Assembly: GCA_005765155.1 (NCBI GenBank)
Contig: VCCP01000004.1
Span: forward strand, 2,108,001 to 2,172,000
Direction: 5' to 3'
Source: Zelopaecilomyces penicillatus
Taxonomy: Eukaryota > Ascomycota > Sordariomycetes > Hypocreales > Pseudodiploosporaceae
DNA: 64,000 bases
Positions 44,951-57,994 of this stretch are shown here, piece by piece (positions within the stretch are counted from its first letter, which is position 1; each line of letters starts with the position of its first letter). The notes beneath the pieces were generated by a model. The model saw nothing but the letters and a program-made list of their open reading frames with translations, was not told the origin of the DNA and did not search any database. The position numbers and the translations under genes are program-made.

Positions 44951-47833
44951 ATATATAAGTGCTAAGTAGAGTGTGTGGGTGCGAGGGTCAAGGCGTGTTG
45001 GTATATATATTGTAAGGATGTATAATCCCAAAGATACAGAACAATGGGCTTGGGCGTGTAGGAGGCGTGTGTTTCGTTGGCGTGTGTGAGTGTGTGTTGG
45101 ACAAGGGGAGTCCAAAAAACGGCACGGCGGACGGACGGGTCCGAGTGGGGGCTGGTGGTTGGTATATGATGTATGTTGCTGTTATCGTGTGTCGTGGTGT
45201 GTCCTCTAGATGGGGGACTGGCGTAAGAATGAGTGAAGCACAAGTACAAGCACAAGCACGAGCAGGTACGAGTAGGTTTACCAGGTACAGACTGGACAAG
45301 GCCGGCCGGTACAAACGCAGGGCTTGTGTGTTGGGTTTGGGCTCTTGGCGAATCTGTCACTCCCGGTGACAGGGGGATGGACCTTGTAAGAAAAAAGTCC
45401 CCGTTGTGCTAGCGATCGTCCCAAAGGGAAAATGCTGGTGGTGCTGCCGACCCAGGCGCTGCGAGCTGAGATGCAGGATGCGAGCGAAGAGGGTGTAAGA
45501 CTAGGCCGACTGGTAGGCTGTCAAAGAGCGAGATAGTGGTTTGCTAGTTGCGGTAGTAGTGCTTTTGGAGGCAGGACCCAGCGAGGTGGCAGACTGGGGG
45601 CGGAGGCCAGGGGTGGGTTTTGGTGCCGTTTGGCTATGAGTTGGCGTCGTGAGGTGGTGTGGTGGTGTTTGGTGCAGCTTGGCTTTGCTGGCAAGGTGGT
45701 TGAGGACTTGAGACAGGGCCAGGATCCAGGGGACTGGGAGCAAATATATGTTGTTTGTGCATGATTCAACATGGACGAGTTGCTGAGGACAACTGGAAGG
45801 TTAGTAGTTGTACATTCCGGCCAAGGAGGGGGGCCAAAGCGAGCGGAAGTCTATCGCGCTCAGCCGCGCCTGCCTGTCTCCGTCGGGAACCGTTGCCAGC
45901 ATACCATACCGTCTATGCAGTCAGTACCTGGAGCCGTAATACTGCGTACCGTGGGAAGGTGCAAAGTGTCATGTCATGCCTTGTGCAGAGGCTTGAGAGG
46001 CTAGAAGGGGCAGTTCCAATGCTTCATTAGCGCCGGGACGGAGTCCACTGCATGTACCTGTACGGTTTGCCTGCAGGGCTTCTTTACATGTACAAACAGC
46101 CTGTAATACCCATACCTGTACTTGATTCGGGTACCTGTGCCTACCTAATATCAACTCTTGGAAACTAACTTTTAGGTAGCCAGCAGATAGGTAATCATGT
46201 TTTGTCGTGCTCAGCCACGGGCGCCGGCCCGGTAACACGCGCTGTAAGAATAGAACAGAATCGCGAGAATAGCAACAGGCGCAAAAGGGCGATGTTAAGT
46301 TTTGGGGGGGGCAAATGAGAAGAATAGTAAACAAGGGGGGGTGTGTAGGCGGCAGCCCCAAAATACATTTGAAGTTTAAAAGGAAATGGCGGTAGAATGT
46401 GAAGCGCGTACATAGCAACACGAGTAACGAGGAAGTCAGTCAGTCTCGTTAGACGCCGCCGCATAAGGGGGGGCGTGTGCTTGTAAGAAGAGTGAACAGA
46501 GTGTAAGCATGAGTACAAAACCACATTACGCATAAGCAATTGGGAGGAAGGACGACAGAGAGAGAGAAGTAAGTGTGTGTGTGTGAGAGAGCGAGTGCTT
46601 TACACTTTGCATAGTGCATCCGGCCCAAGCCTAGCAGAAACTGGCGCCGAGCCCGGCCGCCCGTGTCGGCCGGTTAAAGGAGACGGACCCAAAGTCTAAA
46701 GGACGTGGATGCCACGCACCTAGACGGGGGGGGAGGCGCTAGAAGATTCACGCAGTCCCAAACGGGTGCGATAGGAAGAAAAGAGTGCGTGAACCACTGA
46801 ACTGGGGCCCGGTAATTAATTACAGAGGACAGCACAGCAAGTGCCTTATTCGTCACTGGGCGAATTACGCACCAATCAACCCACTGTGAGACTGCACTAA
46901 GTCCTCCCCCCTTCGCTACTCCACCGCTTCCGTACACCGAGTGCCGATTGCCAGGGCGGCGGGTGTGAGGAGTTTGTGTAAGGTGGTTGTAGGTATGTAG
47001 GTAGGTACCTATAGTAGGATGGATGAATTGTTTTCGTTTCGACTCCACCCGCGCGGATTTTCTACTGTGTTTGAGCCCTCTCGTGACACGGTGGCTTGCG
47101 GTCCCTTTGGGGTCTGTTCACACATCTTTTTTAGGATGCTATTGTATTGTTGTTATTTTACAGCCCTGCGAGAGAGAGCGCGCGCGAGCGCGGGTGCGAG
47201 GGAGCAGGGAGAAAACATCTCCAGCTGGTGGGTGCTAAAGGGAGGAAGGTGAAGAAGCAAGAAGAAAACATCAAGGGAGGAGAGCTGAAAAAGTTAGCCT
47301 TGACGGTTATTTGTTCTGTACTGAAAACGCCCAAAAATAAACACAAAAAAGAAATTGGTGTTTGAATAATTCACTATTCTCCATCTACATCAAACTTTGT
47401 AAAGTAATAATGCAAAAGCATAATTTATAGGTGCTTGTTGCACTCTCTCTCTCTCGATTGGGGTTGGCCCATCAAAAACTGACTTTGGGACCGTCTGGAG
47501 CCATGCGCTTTAATAAGAAGAAAGGAAAGGGAAAAAGGGTGCATGTGTGAGTGAGAGAGCGACGGCCGAATAGCCGGTGCGGCGGCAACGTTTTACGATG
47601 GGCTCGCTCGTATATGTTCAACAGGCGCATGACGATGATTTCCCTTCTTTGTTGCCAATAGGCCAAGGTTTAAATAAAATAAAATTTAGATTACTTTTAG
47701 GGCAGACTTTGGCCCTCTTTTGCCACGATGGCCAAACCGATGGATTGGGTTTTTTGGACATTGGAGGGATCATATATATCCTCGATCTACTCATTAGCCA
47801 CAACCTAAATTTTCTTGGGGATTACATATCAAT

Positions 47834-47863
47834 AATGATGATGATGATGATGATGATGATGAT
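47834..47863. repeat. (ATG)10 tract
   Basis: About ten ATG/GAT units in AT-rich noncoding DNA; encodes a spurious polymethionine run. Confidence 0.85.
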
Positions 47864-48479
47864 AAATATAATAAGAAACATGTCTTTTTTACTTTTCGTT
47901 TATACTTTCAAAACCTCAAAGCTAAAAAATAAAATAAAAAGATAAATGATACATCCAAAATGTCTGTCCCCCTTTTGGCACTCACACGGATGCACGTAAC
48001 GTTGGGACAAGCATCCATCTTCAATACCACTGGGTTCACTGTAACAACGCAAGCTCCCTTTTTAGTAGGTATTGCTTGGCGCCAGACCCAGCCGCCAGGG
48101 TCAGCTAACCCCTCTCCTCCGTTTTGAAACGGGGCTGAAGACGTTTTTGTCGTTCTTGACGCTGGAGTCAGGAATGCGGCGCATCCCCCAAAAAAAGAAA
48201 AGGAAAGAAAAAACCCGACAGGTAAGAAAAGGGAAGGCAGCCAGACGTTTCCATCTCGTAGGGCTTCTCTTGTTTCCTCCTCCTCCTCCGCTTTCCCCGT
48301 CATCGAAAACGGCTGGGCTGCTGCTGACTGCATGCAGTTTCCGCTCCGCTCTTCTACATAACATGGTGCTGACGACAGGCTGTAAATGGGTCAATACTAT
48401 GTTTCAATCATCCAATATATTGTAGTTCGATATCTGCTCCCGGTTATTAGCAGTCACAGAAGCCAGCCATCCCTTTCGT

Positions 48480-48515
48480 TGTTTCTTTCTTTCTTTCTCT
48501 CTTTCTTTCTTTTTC
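48480..48515. repeat. TTTC-rich tract
   Basis: Imperfect TTTC/CTTT tetranucleotide repeats inside a longer pyrimidine block of about 60 nt. Confidence 0.8.
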
Positions 48516-50024
48516 CTCCGTCTCTGTTTGTCCCCTTCTTCCTCTTGGCGCTGTCCAATGGCCCCCCATCTCCTGTTTAGACCGCGCGGCACGGATAAGG
48601 CGGACGCCTCAGCAAGGGGTGTTGGACTGCACAGGACAGCAAAACCCCTAGGTAGGGTCTTGTCTGGTTTGCTGTCCGGGAAAACATGGGTGGTGATGAT
48701 GATGATGGTGATGATGTACACACTTTTTCCTTCATTTATTCACTGCAGCCGCCCTTGTCCGCCCTTTTGCTGCGCTGACATGGGGGCTTGCAGCACCTCC
48801 GAACTCTAATTGACGATGGGGGCACCCGTCCGCATCCCAGTCTATGGGGCCCTTTTCTCTCTACCTAGTATTAGTTGTACGTAGTAATTAGGTATGGAGG
48901 TCGGAACAACGAACGGCCAAACGGCACCACAGGGCTGCTTGCTTGCTTGCTTGTTTTGTTCTGCGTGCTCAGCCAGCCAGCCGGTCGCCGTGCAGGGCCA
49001 ATCTCGCTGCTTTCGGCCGTATTGCAGCTCTCGCCATTTGAATGGGGGGGTTCATGCAGACCGAATCCTCTGACCCTCCCAACCAAATCCTGCCTCTCTC
49101 TACCTTGGCCACACCAGACGCACACCGATGCCCCTTCTGTGGGTGCAAGTACCTACATGTATGTATGTATCTACTTCAACCTCTATCCACTTTGATGCTT
49201 GGAACCCCCCAGATATGTCCAAATATGTCCAAGTGTGAAGTAGGTAGATATGTAGTAGGTACCTAGTACTCCAGAGCGGACAATCCATACCAGAAGGGAA
49301 AGGCACCAAAGGCAAAAATCACGACAAAGCAAAGGGAAAACAAAAAGTGTCAATCTCGCCGGCGACCTCGCCAAGCCGCCCGCTATTCTCGGAGCGCCAG
49401 ATTCCCGAAAGCTACGGCGATGCAGGAGAAGCCAGTGAGAGAGACTAAGAAGAAAAGTCGTTGAGTCAGGCCACTTTGCTAGGAGAATGAATAACTGCAT
49501 GTGAATTTTGGATGGAGGTGGGTTGTGGAAGTTCTGCCAACACACACCCCCCTCTTTGCACTCAACGGTAATACGTACGTACTAACTTACCTACAGTACG
49601 TGCACACATATCTACCGGGTGTGGACTAAAGGCCTCTACAGGACGTTCGTAGGAGGTAGGTGGTACTACAGTGGGTGCACAATGGACAAGTTACAGTGGT
49701 TACGGAGCACTGCAACTGCCAAATTAAGCCCGCCAACACCCAGCAAGTGTGTGTGTGCGTGTATATTCAATGCATCATTCACCCCCACTCATGATTGACA
49801 CCATGCTGTCTTTGGTGCTTTGCTGATGAAACAGCTAGGCCAACTCAAAAAACTCTACTTGCTATTATTAATTAGGACCCCATCTAACCTAATTATACTG
49901 AGATTGCAAGGCCAATCCGGGCTACCCGATCCATCAGTAACCCTCTCAATAGAGCAAAGCTTAAGTTTGTTCACATGTATTACCTAGTAATACTTGGTCC
50001 CCGTTCCGTTTCACAACAGCTCGG

Positions 50025-50049
50025 GTAAAGTAAAGTAAAGTAAAGTAAA
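50025..50049. repeat. (GTAAA)5 pentanucleotide repeat
   Basis: Five perfect tandem GTAAA units in the gene desert. Confidence 0.92.
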
Positions 50050-53000
50050 GTGTCTACAGCGCTTACGTATTGACACACCAAGCGTTGCCAAGGGCGCCGT
50101 TGGGCAAATGCGGTCATTCTAATTAATTATTTTCTCACTGTCATCAATCTATCCCCCCTTCATCCACCCGCCGTTAGTTAGTGTGCGAAAGTGAGCCCTT
50201 GGAATCTGCACACCCCCTCCCCCCTCCCCTCCTTTCCGGCGGGCGGACGGGAATCCGCCACGTTGGGAACATATGTGCGCCACACGGAATGAATCCCTTT
50301 TTTTTCTTTCTTCTTCGTCGTTTTGGTCCCCTTGTTCTTGGTGAAACAAGCACAACGTCAAATCCCGTCATACTGGCTCATCTGCTTCAGCCGCAGAACA
50401 GGAAAGACGCTTATAGAGCGATGTGAAGTGAACTTGAGGAAGGAATGCGATGATGAAGTGAGACCCCCCCCTTTACTTGGTCTCTCTCAATACGCGCCGC
50501 GAGAGCCGAGTACAACGACCGTTGGAGGGGGGATGTTTGGCGGTTAATTGTTAGCTAGTTTTGACTTATTTTGCTTTTCTTTTGCGTTTGCCTGTTTTGT
50601 TGCTGCCCCTTCGGTGGGTTGAAGGTCCCCGGCCTGTGTTTGATATGGAAGTTTTATCAGTGGGGTCAGGGCGATGAGAGGAGGCCCAAGACTGCGACCA
50701 GCCAGCCAAAACCCACCTAGAATGACTGACGACATACGTAACTGGCAACTGACCTTCACCGGCCTGCAAGTTGAGCCCTACAAGCTACAAACTACAAGCC
50801 GGGGTATCATCTCACCAGTTCCCCCCCCCCCCGTTTGTATCCGCATCTGTGTTACTTTTGGTCTACTACGTACCCGTAGCACGAAAAGCAAACGCCGCCG
50901 TGTGCTTGCTTGCCCTTTACCGCCAGTTTGGGAGGTGCAAATAACGGGATTGAACGAACCCGAAACATTTCGTGGGCTTGGTTGGCTGCTAAGGTCAGCG
51001 GCCCATTCCGCCCACACCTGGGGTTTTTGGGGGTTAGTTGGTGGTTCGACCAACCCAAAACTCCGACTTTCTCAAAGAGGGCTGCCCGCCCTGCACCCAC
51101 CAATGAGGCACACCACACCTACTGCTGCTGTTGCTGAGGCCGTTTCCTCCTCTGCCCGATGAGACGTGCTTTTTGCTTGGAATCTGCTATTCTGCTGTCT
51201 GCGTCTGCTTCTGCTCTGCCGCTTGCCGAACCGAATCTCCCACCACTACCACCACCACCACCACCACCGCCACTTCTACCAGTCCAACGAAAACTGTTGC
51301 GTCGCCGCTTTCCCGTTGCGGTTAACGTCAGCAGCCCCCCCCAGTCCTCGCTTGCATTTGCTATTGAGGATGAACGTTGCCTCATTGGGTCTCCATCGAA
51401 CTGTCCTTCTGACGGCATGCGTGTTTGTGCATGCAGCAACAACAGCAACATGTGTGAGACATCAAAGGAAACTGGGCCCTTGCTGAGGGGGATCGGCACA
51501 TGGGTGGTTGATGCTGGACCGTTGGCGAGGCCGACGGGCCGGAGGCAAGAACTGTGGTGCTCGGATAGAGAGAGCATGTATCACATACAGTACTCCAGAA
51601 AGACGAGGAAGAGAGGCCAGACTGCAGACCGCTTGCCACGGTCTCCACAGGCGTCATTCTGTGCCGCGTGCGTGCCCTTGTGGTTACGAACTTACGAGTA
51701 AGTAATTGCCTGGGCCAAGAACGACGGACGGGCACTGACATGTCTCTCATGGAAGGAAGCTACACGTTGCCAAGCCCGTTTGATTTAACCTTTAGCAGAA
51801 ACACGCTTCATGGCAGGCAAAACCATTGGCAAGCCAGGTCAACACAGGTTAGTCTCGGACCAGCTGTCAGGAGCGTCTCGATGTAACGCCGCCTAGTCAA
51901 GAAACAGTCCATGCATTTTTCTTCTCTTGTTCTGCTCACCAGGACCAACTGGAAAAAAATGCATGTCAGCGCGCCGGCGCCGCCCCCTCCCCCCCTCCTC
52001 AAACGACTCATGGGCAACGGGCGCCCTTCCGGCTTTCTTCCTATTTACGTCAATATGCAAGTGGAGGGGGGGGGGGACACGATAAACGAGTGCAAGTCAG
52101 CAAGGATCATGAATGTTTAGAAAGAGGGCAGAACAGACGAATGGCGAGCGGCCCTGTTCCGCCGCGCCTGGGCTGCGTCCGGACTCCCGGCCCTCCGGCT
52201 CCTGCTCCTCGGCCTTTGGTTGGCTTAGCTTCCGGGAGAGACTGACTCCATGATTATGTTCCATGTAACTTCGTGCTTGGAGCATGGGCCTTGTCAAGTT
52301 TGCCTGCAACCCCCCCCCCAGCCCAGCGCCGGTTGTTTCGGGTCTTTGACGCTCTGACGTCGTGGGTCTCTTGATTTTTTACGAACCATCCAGTGGAACG
52401 ATGCGATTGTGTTTGTGGTGAGTGGGAACCAGTCATGATCGGCTTCTCTTAACCGTGGTGCATGCCAAAAACTTGCATACTCCATGTTGGCTGGACTGGT
52501 GTGTGCAGATTTCGATTGTACAAGGTAAGGCGCGTGTGCTGTTCGTCACCGCTGCTTGTTTTTCTTGTGCCTTACATTACTCGCCACTGTACGAAGTATG
52601 ACTCCGTCTCCGTACAGAGGACAAGCTATCGCATGGAAGATGGGGGGGGACAAAGTGGAACCATGCCAGCATATGCATGGTCTGTGCCCTCCGTGTCAGG
52701 ACAAGATGAGCAAAAGGTATAGTTGTCCATGGCTACGTAATAATTGGTAAAGCAGCAAGTTCGATCCCATACTGGATCTTGACATTATTACTGCTTTTGC
52801 ACCCAGGACCCGCCAACACTATCTTTGACGCCCCGCCACTACGGAGGGACTATTACGTCTACATGTCATGAACTTGGAGAGCAGCAGCACTTATATTACA
52901 TCTTCAACATGTCATTTCTCGGTCTAGAGCTGTCCATTCACGGCGCCACTCAGAAAAAAGGACAACGCCCTGAAACGAATCCAGATAACTCACCACGTTG

Positions 53001-55100
53001 TATGATACAACTAATAAGCCAGTAGCGACAGCCGCATCGGACCTTTTTTTTTTTGGGTGTCTTGTCCTTAGTTCGCCCGTCCCCGCGTCATGTCAGAACC
53101 AAATGGTGTGTGGCGTAGTCAGATGTCTGCATGATGATTTAGGGCGAAGTGACTAGTAGGGAGGAAACGGCGGGCGCGAGTTCAAAGGGGGAATAGGCCA
53201 AGGATATTGAGTTGTAGTAGTGATTAATAGTCAATGCTCCTTCTTCCAACAAAGTTATAGCAAAGCCCCCCTCAATTCCCTTGAGGATGACATTATTAGA
53301 GTTTCAGCGGAGGCGGTACAGCTATTAATTAGGTAGAGTGTATTAAGTGGCTTCCACATGGCCGCGCTTGGTGTGTGTTGCGTTGTCCAGGCGCAAAATC
53401 AGCTATGAACCAACCAACTGAGTCAAAACACTCCCCCCCCCCCCAATTCAATTTTCAGCGCCCGAGCCAGCAAGAGAGGGCTGCTGAATGCTTCTCTGAA
53501 CTCTATTCAAAATGCGTCGATGTGAGAATGCAGTATATTGTGCATGTATCAAGTACGAAGCAGAGAGGAAGTACGAGGGATACATCATGTAGTTTGTGTG
53601 TAAGTTATTGTATTGTAAGTAGCCGTACAAGCCATTTGGATGATCCAACCTGCTGGTTGCATTGTTGGCCAATCCTTGCGTCATGGGTACTTGCAACTAA
53701 ACATTTACAAACCTACTGTTGTACAACATGCTCGATTGAAAGACAAAAAGAAAAAAAGAAAACCGTTTGGATCCACCAACTGCGATGCCATCACAATGAC
53801 AACAACGTGTAGAGCTACTTTCCCCCCATTTGCGACAGGTATGTGTTACACTGGTAGGCAAGACGCAACGCAACGCAACCCCCCCAAACAGGATACTCCG
53901 TCTAATTAATAACTTGCTTTCTGCACGTAGTCAACGCTCACAATTTAATAAAAAAAGAGAGCACGCAATCACTTTTCTTTTCTGGCAGACAAGATAAATG
54001 ACAGCAGGTGGGTGACCTTTCAGTTTCATTTCGGTGACTCAGGTACCCTTTTTTCTTGACGGGGGGTACACACACCTGTCAACTCCATACTCAGTCTAGT
54101 GCGGTGGATGACGCCAAAATGGTTTATAGGTATTGAGTCTGACAGTTGAGAGAGAGAGCTTTTTTCTTTTATCTTAATTTGAGGGTAAGTTTGCGAAACT
54201 AGAAGTAGTAGGTACGACTACCGATAACTAAGTAACTAGTTGCATGCGTCATGGCCGGCACTCGGCGGAGAGAGGGCAACGGTTTCAACTTGTTCGATGA
54301 TGAGGAATCAACACCACAAAGTTTAAAATATTCACTCAACAGCTTATTTTCTTTGGAGAGGGTTATTAGACTTTGTGCTGTTGCTGCTGAAAATAAAGAA
54401 CCCCAACTGTTTTTGCCTTTGTCCCAGCATACCGAGCCACCAGCAACATGCCTGCAATAGCACAAACAAAGTAATACTGCATACGTCGTCTATTATGCTC
54501 CCCACCCCCGAGTCCATCGGGTAAGGGTAAACCTTGCATACCTCGTAATATGCGTTTGTTACTTTGCACGTACAGCGCAGCGCAGCACAGTACCCTCTTT
54601 GCATAAACTCGCAGAATTAAAAAGAAAAAAAAAAGAAATGTGTTGAAGCTTAATTGTGGCGGCTAGGCTGTCGGCTGAACCAGGCTGCTTGCTACCTCTC
54701 CCCTCCCCCGGTCGTTCTGCAACCTGTCAGGGATAGGGCCAGGCGTTGTCTTAAACTCTATTGCTTCAGAGGAAAAGAAAACCAACCACCAACAGACACC
54801 CTGCTTTTTCCGTTCCTGTACGTTAGGTGTAGTAAGCAATCAAAAAGACCAACAGCCTTCTCAACACTTTTTTACTTTCTTTTTTCTTTGTTTGATTCCA
54901 TGTAGGGAATGTGGGGGTGGGTTTGCCCTTTTTGTTGTACCTACTGTATGTGTATGTAGTTTTCTTCTTATATATCAAGTACAATGGATAGAAGAAGTAC
55001 AGTAAACACTTGCCTGAACATGAACTTTATCTTGTTTAAAACATACAAAAAAAATCTCGAGATAAGTTTTTCCATAAAGGGAGAAGAGCGGCTAACGTAT

Positions 55101-55136
55101 CAAACAAACCAAACCAAACCAAACCAAACCAAAAAA
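55101..55136. repeat. (AAACC)n pentanucleotide repeat
   Basis: About five AAACC units preceded by CAAA variants, in the gene desert. Confidence 0.9.
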
Positions 55137-56684
55137 GACATGAAAGACACAGCTGGCTACGAGACCATGTCGCACTACAACAGTTTAGCTGCCGGCATGC
55201 CGAATGCCGAACCGAGTGTGGGGGGGAAGGAGGAGGAGCAGGATGAGGTTTTGTCTCTCGTTTTTCCCTGTTGCCGTGTGTTCCTTGTGTAGGTATGGAT
55301 GATTGGATGGATATTTTAGTTTTTCTGGTTTGCAGCACCCTTTTTCGGCAAGCCGAGAGCCGTCTGAGATTTCTGGGGAGGGGCGGCTCGCCGTTGTCGA
55401 GGGAGAGACGAGACAAGACATCAATTCATCACGCTCCCTGGACGGCATGCGTGCCGCCGACCGTTGGCTCAAGGAATGACATGATAATGGGGTGTGGGGG
55501 GAAGAGCAAGGAACTCTATCGACTGCAACGTCGCGCCCGTTTCATCAGGCACAGAGCTCTCTCTTTCTCTCCATCTCTCCATCTCACTTCTCATACATAA
55601 CACGCTATTAGTCTGTCACTGTTTCGGGAAGAAATAGAGGGAGGGAGGGCTGAGGTGGTATTGTTCCCCGAGATGGGGGCGGCAACCGCTGGGTGCAACG
55701 AACGAGAGAGACAAGAGAGACACACCTGAGCTGTCAGATGCCGGCGCTTGGCAGGACAAGGCTGAGGGCCCCCAATGGCTTGCAGCCTCTCAGCCTGTTG
55801 TTGTTATCTATGAGGAGAGAACACTTTCGACTGGAATGCTTCCGCCATGATGTGTATGGCTGCTCTGCCGCGCAAGGCGGCGCTATAACCTCAATCCGCA
55901 CTCTTCATGGCCCTTAACACCGCTCATCAAGAAGTTTAACCTAGAGGAACCATCGCAAGAAAACACGTAGCATCCATTCGCCGACCTTCCCGAGACCAGC
56001 GCGGCCCTTTTTTCTGTGTTGGATGCAACTGGATAGATGACTGCCCACCATCTATTTTTATAAAAAGAAAATGCCCGTAGTCCAACCGTTTTGAAAGTCT
56101 GAGATACGAAACCTCAATTTAAGTCAAAGCCACTTGACCTTCCCAAAGAAAAAGAGGCCAGCCCTACGATACTGCGACTATGCAAAAAAGTGACCTGTCT
56201 TTCGTTTCATTTAGAGGATTGGAGGTGAACGTGGGGGGCGGCTGCAAGTTCGCAACGTATCATGCTGGTATCCCGGTGTCATCACATTCCTCGGGGAAAA
56301 TGACGGCGGCTGCCAAACGAAGGCAACGGAGTCATGGTCAGTGGAAAGAGAGAGAGAGAGAGAAATGCCGTGATGCCGAACAAGCAATGTGCGTTTATTC
56401 ACGGGAACATCCTGTTAGTGATCCCCATATACATTACACTATAGTTGAGATCGCATTCCAGGAGGTGTAGCTTGTATTAACCATGTCGTATTGACAAGCA
56501 AAAAACCGACATATGCTGCAAGAGTGGGAATGCGTACATGTATTGCGTCAGTTACTCATACAAACTTGCCGTCCCCGTCATTAAAACGTTCCCTCTTGTT
56601 TTATTTTAACCCTCTAGGTAGATGATACATTGGATTTCCCATCCGCCCTCTCTATGAGAATATGGAAGAAAAGACCCATCAATG

Positions 56685-57457
56685 TCATTTCGTGTCCAGC
56701 GGGGGCATAAACGCCATCCCGTTGCCTTCCCCGCCATCGACGCTGCGGTTCCTCACATGAGCTCTGAGTTTCTCCAAGACAGCGCTGTCCCGCCACCGCT
56801 CTGGTACGGGTCGGTATGCGGGCTTGAAGGTACCGATTGTCTGTGCCCATTCGCCCTTGGGGGGGTTCCTGGGCAAGGCGTCGTCGGAGCCAGTCTTTGT
56901 GTCTGTGTGAGTTGATGATGAGGAGGCACTCGCGGGGCTCTCGGTGGTAGAGGGATTGGTTGAGGAACTGGGCTCCTTCTGGGTGGCCCAGTAGTAAATA
57001 TCCCAGTCGTTCTCATCAAGGAAAAGGTCGTACTGCGTGAGTTCCTCGGTCGTCATCGTAGGCAGATAGGTGGCTGCAAATGTGGACAGCAAAAGGTCGG
57101 ACTCGAGGATGCCGCGCTTGCGAGACTGGTCTAGAAAATGAAATCAGTCAGCGTCTTGCTTCAAAAAAACTTACTGGAGAACAATGGCTGTTCCAAATAT
57201 GGAACGAGAAGCTTACAAATGAGGCGAGCTCGCTTGGTGTTGTCATCCTCGCCCACACGTCGCAGCGGCTCGATGCGGAACTTTGCGCCTTGTAGCTCGC
57301 CGACGCCCAGCTCAGATGGGGGGCTGCTGTCGTTGAAACGCCTCGCAGTTGCGTTGAGCGAGCGTAGAAGAATCAGGCGAGAAGCGGATGGACATGGCTT
57401 GCTGGTGGCAAGCATGCGACGGACGCCGCTGGTCGCAGGGCGCATGGTTGATGCCAT
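56685..57457 (-). CDS. SDH5: Succinate dehydrogenase assembly factor 2 (SDHAF2/Sdh5)
   Basis: Two exons on minus: 57457-57217 and 57130-56685, with an 86-nt intron; 228 aa. The N-terminus is a mitochondrial presequence (ASTMRPATSGVRRMLATSK, then RRFNDSS). The junction rebuilds RARLIYQSRKRGILESDLLL, the conserved SDHAF2 surface needed for flavinylation of Sdh1. The family fold continues with AATYLPTMTTEELTQYDLFL and NDWDIYYWATQ. The protein promotes covalent attachment of FAD to the Sdh1 subunit of complex II in the matrix. A Ser/Thr-rich linker and a C-terminal extension of about 60 residues (EWAQTIGTFKPAYRP...) go beyond the core, as in other fungal members. Confidence 0.94.
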
Positions 57458-57994
57458 CTTGAAGAGGCGATATTATAGTGAGTTGAACAGGCAGTGAATG
57501 TTGATAGTTGTTTGAGATTTCTGATCAATGGATACAATGCCGCGAGGGGGGGTTGAACAAGAGCGCTTCAATCCGATTCACAATTGTGATGAATGGTTCG
57601 AGCCTTCGAGGTGAGGCGAGTCGGCAATGGCTAAGAAAATCGTAGGCCGAGGTGGCGGTAGGCTGGTTTTCTCGGCTGTTATTTCCGGCCCCACATGGAG
57701 TTTGCAACAGGTCAATCAATGACAGCCACAGTTATCACCCCACCTCAAACCACATCATCGCTTAACTCTGGCATACAAGAAACATACTGAACGTATTATC
57801 ATGATAGTAGGAATATATAATGTACAGGCCTTATCTATAGATGCGAGATTTCCTCATTCCTTTTTAGGTGCCCCCCCATTTCCTCTAGCTGTCTTCCTCC
57901 ACAGACGCCTTGCTTGATGTATGTGCTTCTATTCGTACAACTTCTTACAATCAAAAAGGTAAGATGAGTTTGGAGATTTTTCTCTAGTCGTTCA
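57458..57994. other. Intergenic region upstream of SDHAF2
   Basis: About 540 nt between two minus-strand genes, holding the SDHAF2 promoter and the 3' UTR of the DUF1279 gene. No other feature was recognised. Confidence 0.45.

Larger units (their letters stand above)
44951..56684. other. Gene desert of 11.7 kb
   Basis: No open frame here resembles a conserved protein, and I recognised no tRNA, rRNA, transposon ORF or terminal repeat. The longest frames (for example 51,119-51,577 minus and 51,159-51,701 plus) are low-complexity and overlap on opposite strands. The region has many C or G runs of 7-11 nt, simple repeats, CT-rich blocks (near 48,480) and TAGGTACCTA-type palindromes (near 47,001 and 49,255). 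The part next to 44,950 is likely the leader and promoter of the short minus-strand gene. Confidence 0.6.

Noticed and set aside
47577..47945. 122-codon plus-strand frame with a polymethionine run
   Set aside because: The Met run is the ATG microsatellite and the rest is AT-rich noncoding composition.
51119..51701. Overlapping 152- and 180-codon frames on opposite strands in the gene desert
   Set aside because: Both are built from Gly/Pro/Gln repeats and CCACCA runs; neither has domain-like sequence.
52730..52790. tRNA-like B-box (GTTCGATCC) in the desert
   Set aside because: The flanking bases do not pair into a T-arm or acceptor stem and no A-box is placed correctly.
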